This document shows, piece by piece, positions 51,521-61,421 of a stretch of 64,000 nt of DNA. The DNA comes from DATAQC01 sp038238185 (lineage in GTDB: Bacteria > Actinomycetota > Acidimicrobiia > Acidimicrobiales > AC-14): contig JBBRXY010000004.1 of the NCBI GenBank assembly GCA_038238185.1, positions 14,126 through 78,125 of the forward strand. Direction: 5' to 3'. Numbering within the stretch: the stretch's first letter is position 1; each line of letters starts with the position of its first letter. The notes below the pieces were generated by a model that saw only the letters and a program-made list of their open reading frames with translations, was not told the DNA's origin and did no database searches. A program made the position numbers and the translations under genes.

Positions 51521-52059
51521 GGGCCCCCCTGCGGTCGGGCCAGCCGGTCGGCCACCCAGCGCCCGACGGGGTCGTCGCCGCCTGCCAGCAGCCAGGCGTA
51601 ATGGGCGTGGAGGCACTTCACTCCCTGACGGGTGCCCCCGACGCCACCGGTCGGTCGGGGCCCCTCGTGGTCGGGGGGCAGGGCGGCGTCCCGCTCGGCT
51701 GCGTAGCGGGCGTGGGCCCGGGCCAGCTCGTCGGCGTCGACCTCGACTGTGGCCTGGCGGACCCCACCGGCGGCCTCGAGGGTGCTCACCGCCCGACGAA
51801 GCTCCCGGTCGAGGAGCCACCAGCGAGTGGGCATGGGCGTGCCGTCGCGTAGCAGGGGGGCGTTGCGGATGACCACCGGGTGGCCCGCCTCGTCCCGCAC
51901 GGAGACCACGAAGTCGCCCTCCGGGGGACGCCCCAGGAGGACGGCGACGGCGATCCGGTCGGCATCGTCGGGGACGGGCTCGCCGAATGCGCGCCACGAC
52001 GGGGTACCGCCTCCGTAGCCGGACGGACGGTCAGCCGGTTCTGGGGTCGGTGCACTCAC
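51517..52059 (-). CDS. DUF501-family protein
   Basis: A 180-residue DUF501 protein, an actinobacterial family always near eno, ftsB and ppx. Recognisable blocks are GHPVVIRNAPLLRDGTPMP, TRWWLLDRELRRAVSTLEA and RQGVKCLHAHYAWLLAGGDDPVG. The biochemical function is unknown. The Cys-His of VKCLHAHYA may form a small metal or catalytic site. It overlaps both neighbours by four bases. Confidence 0.93.
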   Translation of the reverse strand: MSAPTPEPADRPSGYGGGTPSWRAFGEPVPDDADRIAVAVLLGRPPEGDFVVSVRDEAGHPVVIRNAPLLRDGTPMPTRWWLLDRELRRAVSTLEAAGGVRQATVEVDADELARAHARYAAERDAALPPDHEGPRPTGGVGGTRQGVKCLHAHYAWLLAGGDDPVGRWVADRLARPQGGP

Positions 52060-52766
52060 GGGCCCGAGAGACGACCGTTCACCAGGCGAGCGTAGCGAGG
52101 ACCGTTGCCGGACTCGTCATGCCGGAAGAAGGCGTAGGCATCGCGTCCCCCGGTTGTGAGCTCCTCGAGGCGCTTGGCCCAGGTTTCGAGGGCACCCCGG
52201 TTGTAGCGGTTGCACCGCAGCCGCACATAGGAGAACGGCCCCACGTCGAGGTCGGGAGCGGGCCGTCCCTCGGCTTCGACCAGTACCAGGGTGGCATCGT
52301 GGGCCTCGAGGCGTTTCAGGACATCGGGGGTGGCCCAGGCCGGGCCAAGCTCGAAGGCGACCCCGGGCCGGGGCGCCGGGGGCAGGGCGCCGAGCAGACG
52401 GTCGAGGCGGCCCAGGTCGGGCTGCTGGTGGGGAACGGAGAACAGGACAGGACCGAGCAACGACCCGAGAGGGCTGAGGACCTCGAAGAACGCCGCCATG
52501 CGTTCCTCGATACCGTCGAGGTCGCGACGGTGGGTGATGCCCATGTGGGCCTTGGGGGCGAACCGGAAGCCGGGCGGAACCTGGGCGACCCATCGCTCCA
52601 GGGCGGTGGCGGTCGGCAGGCGGCGGTACGTGCTGTGCGCTTCGACCGTCGGGAAGCGCCGGGCGTAGAACGGCAGCATTCGAGGTGCCGACGTCCCGTT
52701 CGGATAGAAGCTGCCCACCCACTCGGGATACGACCAACCGCTCGTCCCAACTCTGGCCTCGGGCAC
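52056..52766 (-). CDS. DUF72-family protein
   Basis: A 236-residue TIM-barrel-like DUF72 protein with the signature VGTSGWSYPEWVGSFYP, HSTYRRLPTATALERW, PPGFRFAPKAH and the late FFRHDESGNGPRYA. No enzymatic activity is established for this family, although active-site-like residues are conserved. It is the first gene of the DUF72-DUF501-ppx-GNAT operon. GTG 52766 opens the family's standard start. Confidence 0.9.
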   Translation of the reverse strand: MPEARVGTSGWSYPEWVGSFYPNGTSAPRMLPFYARRFPTVEAHSTYRRLPTATALERWVAQVPPGFRFAPKAHMGITHRRDLDGIEERMAAFFEVLSPLGSLLGPVLFSVPHQQPDLGRLDRLLGALPPAPRPGVAFELGPAWATPDVLKRLEAHDATLVLVEAEGRPAPDLDVGPFSYVRLRCNRYNRGALETWAKRLEELTTGGRDAYAFFRHDESGNGPRYARLVNGRLSGP

Positions 52767-52803
52767 GGCGGGGGAGCATACGGCGGGCTGTCCCGAGCGG
52801 TCC

Positions 52804-52882
52804 AGAAGATGACTTCCTGTGCACGGTGATGGGGCAGGATCTGCGGTTGGTGGCTCATGAATGCACAGGTGGTCATCCTTCT
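52804..52882. repeat. Long hairpin element, copy 2
   Basis: An inverted repeat of about 20 bp (left arm starts AGAAGATGACTTCC, right arm ends GGTGGTCATCCTTCT) encloses a loop of about 38 bases. Compared with copy 1 at 33295-33372, paired positions have changed together, and the loop is similar only in reverse complement. It lies upstream of the Fur-family gene. Confidence 0.85.
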
Positions 52883-52980
52883 GTCCCGGGTGCCAATTCG
52901 GCCGCCGTCGACACTCGGCACCGGCCTCAGCTGGGCACTACCGTGCCGGAGGTCCGGCGAAGGCCACGGGAAAGGACACC

Positions 52981-53481
52981 ATGGACGCCGACCGGCTGGC
53001 CCTCATCCTCGACGCGCTCGGTCGGGAGGGACAACGCGTCACCGTGGGTCGTCGTGCCGTGGTCGAGGCCCTCCTGGCGGCCGAGGGCCATCTCTCAGCG
53101 GACGATCTGGCCGCCGTCGTCCAGGACGCTCACCCCGGCCTGCACCGGGCGACGGTGTACCGCAGCCTCGAGACCCTGGAGACGGCCGGCCTGGTGGAGC
53201 ACGTCCATCTTGGCCATGGCCGTTCCGTGTACCACCTGACCGACGACCTCCACCAGCATCTGGTCTGTGAGGCCTGTGGCTCGGTCCAGGAGGCGCCGGC
53301 CGACCTCCTTGCCAACGTGGCCCGCCGGTTACGCCGCGAGCAGGGATTCGTGATGCGTCCCTACCACTTCGCCGTCCTGGGCCGTTGCCGGCTCTGCAGC
53401 GACGCCGCGGCTGGCGGAGTGCGCCACTTGGCCAGCGGCCGCAGCCGGGGTCGCTCCGGCGGCACCGTCATCCAGTCCTGA
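52981..53481 (+). CDS. Fur-family metalloregulator
   Basis: A 166-residue Fur/Zur-type repressor. It has a winged-helix DNA-binding domain (HLSADDLAAVVQDAHPGLHR, then ATVYRSLETLETAGLVEH), then metal ligands HLTDDLHQHLVCEACG and CRLC, which suggest a structural zinc site and a regulatory site. Which metal it senses is unclear. AAGGA precedes ATG 52981, and TACCGT at about 52938 is a likely -10. A His/Cys-rich mid-domain supports Zur or Fur equally. Confidence 0.92.
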   Translation: MDADRLALILDALGREGQRVTVGRRAVVEALLAAEGHLSADDLAAVVQDAHPGLHRATVYRSLETLETAGLVEHVHLGHGRSVYHLTDDLHQHLVCEACGSVQEAPADLLANVARRLRREQGFVMRPYHFAVLGRCRLCSDAAAGGVRHLASGRSRGRSGGTVIQS

Positions 53482-53509
53482 CAAGGCCCCGCCCGAAGCG
53501 AGCAACAAC

Positions 53510-53865
53510 TCAGAAGATGTCGGTCAGGCGGGCCAGGGTTTGGTGAATCCATCCGGGGTCGGCCGGGGCCTTGGGCGGCGCCGTCACCGCCGGAGGAGGA
53601 GCGGGGGCGGGGAGGATGTTGAAGATCTCCTCGCTCGGACGCACCAGGTTGTACTGCTCGCGCGCCAGGCGTTCGAGCTCGGTGTCGGTCCACAGCGACG
53701 CTTGCTGGTCCTGGAGGGTCTGGTTGCGGTCGTCGAGGGTCTTGATGCGAGCCGCCACCTGGCGCCGCTCGTCGTGCTGGGCCACCAGGGCCCGGGCGGG
53801 GAAGACGGCGAGCATGAGCACACCCACCAGGCCGAGCACGGCCATCGCCAGCCAGGCCCGCGCTC

Positions 53866-53869
<4 letters not shown>
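53510..53869 (-). CDS. ftsB: Septum formation initiator FtsB/DivIC-like protein
   Basis: A 119-residue bitopic protein: short head, one transmembrane helix (about 6-27), a coiled coil (VAQHDERRQVAARIKTLDDR to about residue 65) and EREQYNLV-like LAREQYNLVRPSEE that defines the DivIC/FtsB family. A Pro-rich extracellular tail ends it. ATG 53869 overlaps the eno stop (ATGA), the usual eno-ftsB arrangement in actinobacteria. Confidence 0.93.
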
Positions 53870-55161
<1,292 letters not shown>

Positions 55162-55205
55162 TCGTGCTCCCGTGGGCCGTGTTGCTTCTGTGGGTGGTGT
55201 TGGTA

Positions 55206-55233
55206 AAGTTACTTCAGAGTCGGCGGCGGTCAA
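55206..55233 (-). promoter_or_regulatory. Sigma-70-type promoter of eno-ftsB
   Basis: On the minus strand TTGACC (55233-55228) and TAACTT (55211-55206) are separated by 16 bases. Transcription would start about 38 bases before the eno GTG. This is the clearest two-box promoter in the window. Confidence 0.6.
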
Positions 55234-55329
55234 GGGTGGGGGCCCAGATGACCGCACGCCGGCCATTTCTTCCCCACCCGTTCTTCCCCACCGGTTCTGC
55301 GCCTTCGAGCCGCCGGCCCCCCCCGAGGG

Positions 55330-57150
55330 TCAGCCGCGAACCTCGACCGGCACGCCGAGGGGAACGGTCTCGGCCAGCCTGGTGATGCCCTGGTTGCTCA
55401 TCCGGATACAGCCGTGGCTCACGTCGTGGCCCAGCGCCGAGGGCTCGTTGGTGCCGTGGATGCCGAGCTCACCGTCGCCGCCGCCGAACTCGGTCAGTAC
55501 GTCGGAGTGCCCCGACAGACCGAAGATGTAAGGACCGTACGGACCGCCCGAGGACCCCCGCTCGATGAGCTCCCTCGTGTAATAGAGGCCGGGAGGTGTC
55601 GGGGTGTCGGTCGTGCCCACGCCGACCGGCTCACTCAGGAACGGTTTCGTTCCGTCGAACGCGGTGATCCGGTGAGCGCCCAGCTCCACGACGATGCTGA
55701 AGGTATGGCTGGTGACGGCGACGTCCTGTCGGCGAAGCCATCCGGTGCTCCCGTTGGGCCTGAGGGGCGTGAGGACCTTCAGCCAATCCCGTTGCTGGTC
55801 GACCACCAGGAACACGATCGGTGTCCCCGAGGGCTGGAGGTTGACGAGGGATCGTTCGATCGTGACGTGGTCAGGTTTGAACACGTCGAGCGTCGGGCCC
55901 AACGACCGGGCGACGACCGAGGACGGGTGGGCGGTGACCGGCATCGGCCCCGGATCGGTTGTCCCGGCCGGGGGGGCCGGGGGGATCACGGCCGGCGGCG
56001 GCGGTTGGGCGGCCGTTGTCGGTGTCGTAGTGGTCTGCATCGGCGCGGCCCCGGCCTGAGCGACCGGGTCGCGACGCGCGGCCCCGATCCCGGACAAGAG
56101 TTGCAGGGCGGCCAACAGGGCGACGAGGGCCCGCAGGGCCCAACGCACCGACGGCCCGGCGGCAGCCACCACGGCGATGGCCACGATCGCGAGGGCCGAT
56201 ACCGGCGTCTGGGCCAGGCTCTGGAACAGCGGGGAGCCGGAGGCGGCCAGGCCTGCTCGAGACGCCAGACCCTGCCCGGACGAGTCGACAGTGGGGGACG
56301 AGGATGCCGGCCGGATGGGGTGGTGACGCGAACGTCGCCGCAGCCAGCCCGCAGCGAGGAGAGGGACGAAGGCCTTTCGCAGGGAGACGCCGAGGTCTTC
56401 CACCTCCGCCAACCGGTCGCGGCAGGCCGGACACTCGTCGAGGTGATAGTCGACCCGGGCCCGTCGGCGCTCGGCCAGGGTGCCGGCAAGGTAGGCGCCC
56501 AGGTGGTCGACGGTCGTCTGGCAGCCCGGTTGGGCGTGGTTGCGGACGTGGGCCTGCAGGTACCGCTCCCGCAGCCGGGCCCGGGCCCGTACGGCCAGTT
56601 GGGCCACGTTGTTGGGACTGAGCCCGAGGCGCCCGGCCGCCTCTCGCGCCGGGACGCCCTCGACCTCGGTGAGCCACAGCACCGACTGCCAGCGCGCCGG
56701 CAGGCCCTGGAAGGCCTCCGTCACCAGCTTCGAGTCCTCGCTGGCCGCCAGGGCCTCGGACGGGCCGGGCCCGTTCGTCCGCACGTCGCCGGAACCAGCG
56801 TCGTCGCCGACCAGGCCATGGTCGGGCCGCTCGGAGGCTCGACGGCCGGACTGCCGCAGCTGGTCGATGGCGGCGTTGCGGCTGGCGGCGACGAGGTAGG
56901 CGCGGAACTCCATCGACGGCGCCCGTCCCGAGACGATGGCATCGAACACGCGGGTGAAGGCGTCGGCGGCGGCGTCGGCGGCGTCGTCGTCATTGCCGGT
57001 CACGCTCCGGGCCACCCCGCGGGCCACGTCGGCGTGCCGACGGTAGAGCTCGACGAACACGCTGAGGTCGCCGGCTGCACCAGCGCGTACCAACCCGGAG
57101 TCCGACCAACCGGAGACCTCGGCTTCCGCTTGTACGCGCGTGGCTGCCAT
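55330..57150 (-). CDS. Fused ECF-type sigma factor, zinc anti-sigma domain, membrane segment and L,D-transpeptidase
   Basis: One continuous 606-residue frame. Residues about 25-105 are sigma region 2 (SVFVELYRRHADVARGVARS and AYLVAASRNAAIDQLR). Residues 145-198 are region 4 (LPARWQSVLWLTEVEGVPAR then AAGRLGLSPNNVAQLAVRAR). Residues 230-245 hold an anti-sigma zinc motif, HLDECPAC. Hydrophobic stretches follow at about 317-333 and 341-356, then a Pro/Thr linker, an SH3-like stretch (about 443-478) and a YkuD L,D-transpeptidase domain with HGTNEP (H565) and SHGCIRM (C581). Whether one or two helices cross the membrane decides on which side the enzyme lies. It is divergent from the HtrA-like protease gene. 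Confidence 0.88.
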   Translation of the reverse strand: MAATRVQAEAEVSGWSDSGLVRAGAAGDLSVFVELYRRHADVARGVARSVTGNDDDAADAAADAFTRVFDAIVSGRAPSMEFRAYLVAASRNAAIDQLRQSGRRASERPDHGLVGDDAGSGDVRTNGPGPSEALAASEDSKLVTEAFQGLPARWQSVLWLTEVEGVPAREAAGRLGLSPNNVAQLAVRARARLRERYLQAHVRNHAQPGCQTTVDHLGAYLAGTLAERRRARVDYHLDECPACRDRLAEVEDLGVSLRKAFVPLLAAGWLRRRSRHHPIRPASSSPTVDSSGQGLASRAGLAASGSPLFQSLAQTPVSALAIVAIAVVAAAGPSVRWALRALVALLAALQLLSGIGAARRDPVAQAGAAPMQTTTTPTTAAQPPPPAVIPPAPPAGTTDPGPMPVTAHPSSVVARSLGPTLDVFKPDHVTIERSLVNLQPSGTPIVFLVVDQQRDWLKVLTPLRPNGSTGWLRRQDVAVTSHTFSIVVELGAHRITAFDGTKPFLSEPVGVGTTDTPTPPGLYYTRELIERGSSGGPYGPYIFGLSGHSDVLTEFGGGDGELGIHGTNEPSALGHDVSHGCIRMSNQGITRLAETVPLGVPVEVRG

Positions 57151-57282
57151 TTCCTACTCCCAGGGGGCCCGTCGACGCCTCCGTTGCGAGGATACCTGTA
57201 CCCATGGGTCGGCGGTCAGCGACTCAGAGAGTCCTCCGGCGATTCACAGCTTGCTCTCAGTACACGGTGGTTCTCTGGAAGG

Positions 57283-58590
57283 ATGGAAACAACTCCCACC
57301 GACACCACCCTCGATGGCCCTCTGTCGGCGGACCCGGTGCCGTCGGGCACCGAGCGGGTGTGGCCGTCGTTCGACGAGCCCCCTCTCGGTCCGCCCACCG
57401 CCGAGTCTGCACCGCCGGCGCGGCCTCCGATCATGGACCTGCCCGTCTCGCCCCCGCCCCCGCCTCCGTACGCTCCCGCGACGCCCGCCGCGCCCGGGGG
57501 CGGCCGGGGCTCGGTCTCCCGGCGCCTGGCCGCGGTGGCCGCAGCTGCGGCCCTGCTCGCCGGCGCCGTCGTCGGTGGGGTCGTGGGGGCCAAGACGGTC
57601 AAGACGACGTCGACGGCGCGTACGGCCGCGCCCGCGAACAACACGAGCGTCCTGGCCCAGCCCAAGGACGTCCAGGGGGTGTTGGCCAAGGTCGAGCCCG
57701 GGGTGGTCTTCATCCGCACCCAGGCCTCCCGAGGTGGCCGTTTCTTTCCCGAGAGCGGAGCGGGGACGGGCATGATCCTCACGCCCAACGGCGAGGTGCT
57801 CACCAACGCCCACGTCGTGGCCGGGGCAACCAGCATCACCGTCACTCTCAACGGTGAGACCAACGCCCGCCCAGCCGACATGGTGGGCAGCGACACCGCC
57901 GCCGATGTCGCCCTGATTCACATCCGCGACGCCTCGAACCTGCCCACCGTGTCTCTCGGTCGGTCGGCCGACCTCAGGGTGGGCGACGGCGTCATCGCCA
58001 TCGGGAACGCCCTGGCCCTCGACGGGGGCGTCACCGTCACCACCGGCATCGTCTCTGCCCTCAATCGGGACATCTCCGACCAGGGCGGCTCCCTGTCGGG
58101 CTTGATCCAGACCGACGCCGCCATCAACCCCGGCAACTCCGGTGGCCCCCTTGTCACCTCCAACGGATTGGTGATGGGTATGAACACGGCGGTGGCCGGC
58201 GATGCCCAGAACATCGGCTTCGCACTCGCCTCCGACAAGGTCACGCCGGTGATCGACAGCATCCGGGCGAACCCTTCGGGGTCGTCGTCGGGCGGATCGC
58301 CCGCAGCGGGCGGGACTCCTTCGTCGAACGGTGCCTTCCTGGGTGTGACCACCCAGCCTGACCCGAGTGGCACCGGGGTCGTCGTGGTCCAGGTCGACAG
58401 CGGCACGCCGGCGCAGAAGGCCGGGATCGTGCAGGGCGACGTCATCCGGAGCCTCGACGGCCGGCCGGTCAAGGCCAACACCGACCTGGCGGCAGCCATC
58501 GCCCCCCACAAGCCGGGTGACCAGGTGAAGGTGACCTGGGACCACTCAGGCCAAGGGCGTTCGGCCCAGGTCACCCTCGCCACCCGCTGA
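57283..58590 (+). CDS. HtrA/DegP-like membrane-anchored serine protease with PDZ domain
   Basis: A 435-residue envelope protease. A Pro-rich cytosolic head and one transmembrane helix (about 78-105) lead to a trypsin-like domain with His in TNAHVV (about 176), Asp in AADVALIHI (about 207) and Ser in GNSGGPL (about 285), then a PDZ domain at the C-terminus (GVVVVQVDSGTPAQKAGIVQ). It should degrade or process misfolded exported proteins. GGAAGG precedes ATG 57283. The divergent partner is the sigma/L,D-transpeptidase fusion, so both may respond to envelope stress. Confidence 0.93.
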   Translation: METTPTDTTLDGPLSADPVPSGTERVWPSFDEPPLGPPTAESAPPARPPIMDLPVSPPPPPPYAPATPAAPGGGRGSVSRRLAAVAAAAALLAGAVVGGVVGAKTVKTTSTARTAAPANNTSVLAQPKDVQGVLAKVEPGVVFIRTQASRGGRFFPESGAGTGMILTPNGEVLTNAHVVAGATSITVTLNGETNARPADMVGSDTAADVALIHIRDASNLPTVSLGRSADLRVGDGVIAIGNALALDGGVTVTTGIVSALNRDISDQGGSLSGLIQTDAAINPGNSGGPLVTSNGLVMGMNTAVAGDAQNIGFALASDKVTPVIDSIRANPSGSSSGGSPAAGGTPSSNGAFLGVTTQPDPSGTGVVVVQVDSGTPAQKAGIVQGDVIRSLDGRPVKANTDLAAAIAPHKPGDQVKVTWDHSGQGRSAQVTLATR

Positions 58591-58668
58591 ACAACGCACG
58601 CGAGATGCACGACAGGTCCAAGTTCGGGCACAATCGTTGGTGACGACGTCGAGAGGAGCAGTTTCACT

Positions 58669-59178
58669 ATGGCCCACCTGACCAGGTTCCTGATGCAGGA
58701 CCACGCCCGCATCTTCCGGTGCCTTGACGCCTCTGCGAGCAATCCGAGCAACCTTCCGACGGCGTTGGCCGCGTGCGACGAGATCGAGGCCCACATGACC
58801 ATCGAAGAGGAGATCGTCTATCCGGTCATCCGCGATGAGATCGACGGGCGGGAGGCCGATGCGTCCGAGAAGGACCACGACCACGTCAAGGAGATCGTCG
58901 GCGAGATCCGCGAGCTCGAGCCCGGCGATCCTGCCCTCAGTCACTTGATGATGCAGCTCAAGCAGTCGGTGGGCGAGCACGTCGATCACGAGGAGACCTA
59001 CGTGATCCCCCGGCTCCACGAGCACCTGCTGGGTCGGGAGTGGGATCTCGGTCGCCTGGCCTGGGGCCTACGGCAGGATCTCGTGGGCGATTCTCCTCGG
59101 CCGAAGTCGATTGCTGCCGCCAGGAAGGTTCCTAACGCCGGATGGACCGGCGGCCCCGTAGCTAACGCCGGCTGGTAG
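58669..59178 (+). CDS. Hemerythrin-like HHE-domain protein
   Basis: A 169-residue HHE protein with iron-ligand spacing seen in MQDHARIF, HMTIEEEIVYP, EKDHDHVKEIV and HVDHEETYVIPRLHEH. Such proteins bind a di-iron site and handle oxygen, NO or redox stress. GAGAGGAG lies before ATG 58669. The C-terminal tail repeats PNAGW / VANAGW. The natural ligand is unknown. Confidence 0.92.
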   Translation: MAHLTRFLMQDHARIFRCLDASASNPSNLPTALAACDEIEAHMTIEEEIVYPVIRDEIDGREADASEKDHDHVKEIVGEIRELEPGDPALSHLMMQLKQSVGEHVDHEETYVIPRLHEHLLGREWDLGRLAWGLRQDLVGDSPRPKSIAAARKVPNAGWTGGPVANAGW

Positions 59179-59197
59179 TCGGCACATCGAGCTCTCC

Positions 59198-59707
59198 GTG
59201 CGCCGGCGCGCGATCGCCGCATCGCTGTTGGTCGCAGCCGCCCTGATCCTGCTCGCCGCCTGCGGCGGGAGCTCCAGTTCGACCGCGACGAAATCGACGT
59301 CGACGCTCGCGCCGAACTCGACCATCAAGGCCACCAAGGGCGGGGACTTCTGCAAACAGGTGGCGTCCACCTACAACGAGGCAGCCTCCCTTTCAAAGAA
59401 CCTGACGGGTACGGCCGACAACCTCCGCCAGAACCTCGCGACGGCCCTGAAGGACGGTCAGGATGCCATCGACCATGCCCCTGCAGAGGTCAAGCCCGAC
59501 CTCCAGACCATTCAGAATGCAGTGAAAAGCTTCACTGACGCCCTGGCCAAGGTGGATTACGACGCGACCCGGCTTGGTGCCGATGCCCTCAGTGCGGTGG
59601 GTGCGTTCAACACCGCGGAGTTCCAGCAGGCAACCGCCCGATCCCAGACCTATGTGGCGGACAAGTGCGGGATCGACCTCGGCTCCCCGACCACCACGAC
59701 CCCATAG
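59198..59707 (+). CDS. Putative lipoprotein of unknown function
   Basis: A 169-residue lipoprotein with a basic start (MRRRAIAASLLVAAALILL), lipobox LAAC (Cys22) and then a Ser/Thr linker and a helical domain containing one later Cys pair (FCKQVA and DKCGIDL). The GTG at 59198 gives a proper signal peptide. No family recognised. Confidence 0.8.
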   Translation: MRRRAIAASLLVAAALILLAACGGSSSSTATKSTSTLAPNSTIKATKGGDFCKQVASTYNEAASLSKNLTGTADNLRQNLATALKDGQDAIDHAPAEVKPDLQTIQNAVKSFTDALAKVDYDATRLGADALSAVGAFNTAEFQQATARSQTYVADKCGIDLGSPTTTTP

Positions 59708-59780
59708 GGTTGTCGCCAGGGCCGTCGCCAGGCTCCGTCGCCCGGCGCGCTACCAACGGGGCCGGTCTGTAGCTAAGCTA

Positions 59781-59800
59781 CCCCGACCGCAAAATCGGGG
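59781..59800 (+). promoter_or_regulatory. Hairpin just before the GH25 start codon
   Basis: CCCCGA and TCGGGG pair around an A-rich loop, eight bases before the GTG at 59809. It could influence translation initiation of the lysozyme gene. Confidence 0.35.
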
Positions 59801-59808
59801 GTTGTGCC

Positions 59809-60663
59809 GTGGGGGTTGTTCGAGTCGGAGTACGAAAGACGGCCTGTTCGCTGCTGGTCGCCGTGTTCGCGTCGGTGGGAGCGCTCGGGGCCACCGTTGG
59901 CACCGCCGGCCCCGCCGCCGCTGCTGCGCCGCTCTACGGCGTCGATGTCAGCAACTGGCAGGGTCACGTCGACTGGCCGGCCGTCCGGGACTCTGGCCAC
60001 GTCTTCGCCTTCACCAAGGCAACGGAGGGCGTTACCTTCGTCGACCGGACGTTGACCTACAACCGCCAGTCGATGGCCGCCGTGGGCATGGTCCTGCGGG
60101 GCCTGTACCACTTCGCCCACCCCGACCGGAACTCGGCCGCTGACGAGGCTCGGCACTACCTGGAAGCGGTCAGCCCCCTCGCCCAGGGTGAGGTGCCGGT
60201 GCTCGACCTCGAGGTCGAGGGCGGACCCGGAGCGGGCCCGTGGGCGGCGGAATGGATGAACATCGTCGAGGCCGCCACCGGGCACACGCCGATCCTCTAC
60301 AGCTACGCGCCTTACCTCAGCGACACTCCCACCCAGGACCTCACCCGCTTCCCCCTCTGGATAGCCGCCTGGGGCGCCAACAACGGCGGCGTGCCCGGGC
60401 GCCAGCCCAACACCGATCGTTGGGACAACTGGACGTTCTGGCAGTACACCTCCAAGGCGTCGGTCCCGGGTATCGAGGGCGACACCGACAAGTCGATGTT
60501 CGCCGGTTCGGGCTACGACCTCGCCGCCCTCGGCGAGCTGCGGGCCCCAGGCCAGCCGGTGCCGGCCGATCCTCTGGGTGATGCGCTCAGACAGGGCCTC
60601 GACAACCTCGGCAACGGGCTCCGGTCGGACCTGTCGTCGGTGGCCACCGCTGCGGGCGGGTAA
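59809..60663 (+). CDS. Secreted GH25 lysozyme-like muramidase
   Basis: A 284-residue exported enzyme. The signal peptide ends near AAAAAP (about 40). The GH25 barrel has YGVDVSNWQGHVDW, FAFTKATEGVTFVD, the acidic pair in VPVLDLEVEGG, and YPLWIA-like FPLWIAAWGANNGG plus WTFWQYTS. It would cut MurNAc-GlcNAc bonds in peptidoglycan. A C-terminal 50-residue extension has no recognised binding domain. Confidence 0.93.
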   Translation: MGVVRVGVRKTACSLLVAVFASVGALGATVGTAGPAAAAAPLYGVDVSNWQGHVDWPAVRDSGHVFAFTKATEGVTFVDRTLTYNRQSMAAVGMVLRGLYHFAHPDRNSAADEARHYLEAVSPLAQGEVPVLDLEVEGGPGAGPWAAEWMNIVEAATGHTPILYSYAPYLSDTPTQDLTRFPLWIAAWGANNGGVPGRQPNTDRWDNWTFWQYTSKASVPGIEGDTDKSMFAGSGYDLAALGELRAPGQPVPADPLGDALRQGLDNLGNGLRSDLSSVATAAGG

Positions 60664-61174
60664 CCGAGCCGCGGATCAGGTCCCGCCCCTCGCACGCTTC
60701 GGCCGGCCGAACCGGCTCCTGCTGGCGATGGTCACCGTGGTCGCGGCGGCCACGGTGACGGCCTGTTCGGGTGGTTCCGGATCGAAGTCCCCGGCTACGG
60801 CCACCACTCGGTCGGGGCCCACGACCACGTCGTCGTTGCCCACCTCCACGTCCACCACGGTGGCGGCCACGACCACGGTGGTGACCAAACCGCCGGTCAG
60901 CGAGGCGACGCCCGAGGACCAGGCCAAGGCCTTCTACGACGCCTGGATGAAGGGCGACCGGGCCACGGCAACGTCGTTGGGCGAGCCGGCGGCAGTGGCG
61001 TCTCTCTTCGCCCACCCCTGGAGCGCCGGCGACGGCTGGTCCTTCTCCGAGTGCACAGGAGCCGCGGGGTCGGCGATCTGCACCTGGAAGGGGTCGACCC
61101 AGCAGCTCCTCATGCTGGTCCGGGGAAGCACGGGGGGCCTCCCCGTCACCGTCGTCGACGTCAGGTTCTCGTAG
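60581..61174 (+). CDS. Putative lipoprotein, start uncertain
   Basis: The frame encodes a lipoprotein-like segment RPNRLLLAMVTVVAAATV followed by the lipobox Cys and a Ser/Thr-rich linker, then about 90 residues with TPEDQAKAFYDAWMKGDRAT and WSFSECTGAAGSAICTWKG, an NTF2-like layout. ATG 60581 overlaps the lysozyme gene by 83 bases but supplies a basic N-region. ATG 60728 would leave almost no signal peptide. A different start is possible. Confidence 0.55.
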   Translation: MRSDRASTTSATGSGRTCRRWPPLRAGNRAADQVPPLARFGRPNRLLLAMVTVVAAATVTACSGGSGSKSPATATTRSGPTTTSSLPTSTSTTVAATTTVVTKPPVSEATPEDQAKAFYDAWMKGDRATATSLGEPAAVASLFAHPWSAGDGWSFSECTGAAGSAICTWKGSTQQLLMLVRGSTGGLPVTVVDVRFS

Positions 61175-61421
61175 CCGAGCGTGGGCGCCGAGAGTTCCTG
61201 CGGGTCGTGGCCATGCTCAATGACCCGTACCACCAGGAACAGCTCCTGGCGGCGGGAAGGTGTGTGCTGATGCGCTCTGTAACCCCCCTTTTCCGTGTTA
61301 CCGCGTGTCACAACGGGCCCGGTCAGGCCTTGCGGCGGTCGGCGGGCGGCGGCATCTCGATCAGCTTGCCGCCCGGGGGTTCGGAGGTTGCCGGAGGTCG
61401 TCGAGCTTGGCGGTGAGACTC
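61175..61421. other. Region of 247 bases with a possible gene remnant
   Basis: No intact gene is seen. On the minus strand, just after the vapC stop, the frames SESLTAKLDDL and then GGKLIEMPPPADRRKA look like a C-terminal protein end broken by a one-base shift. Confidence 0.3.
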
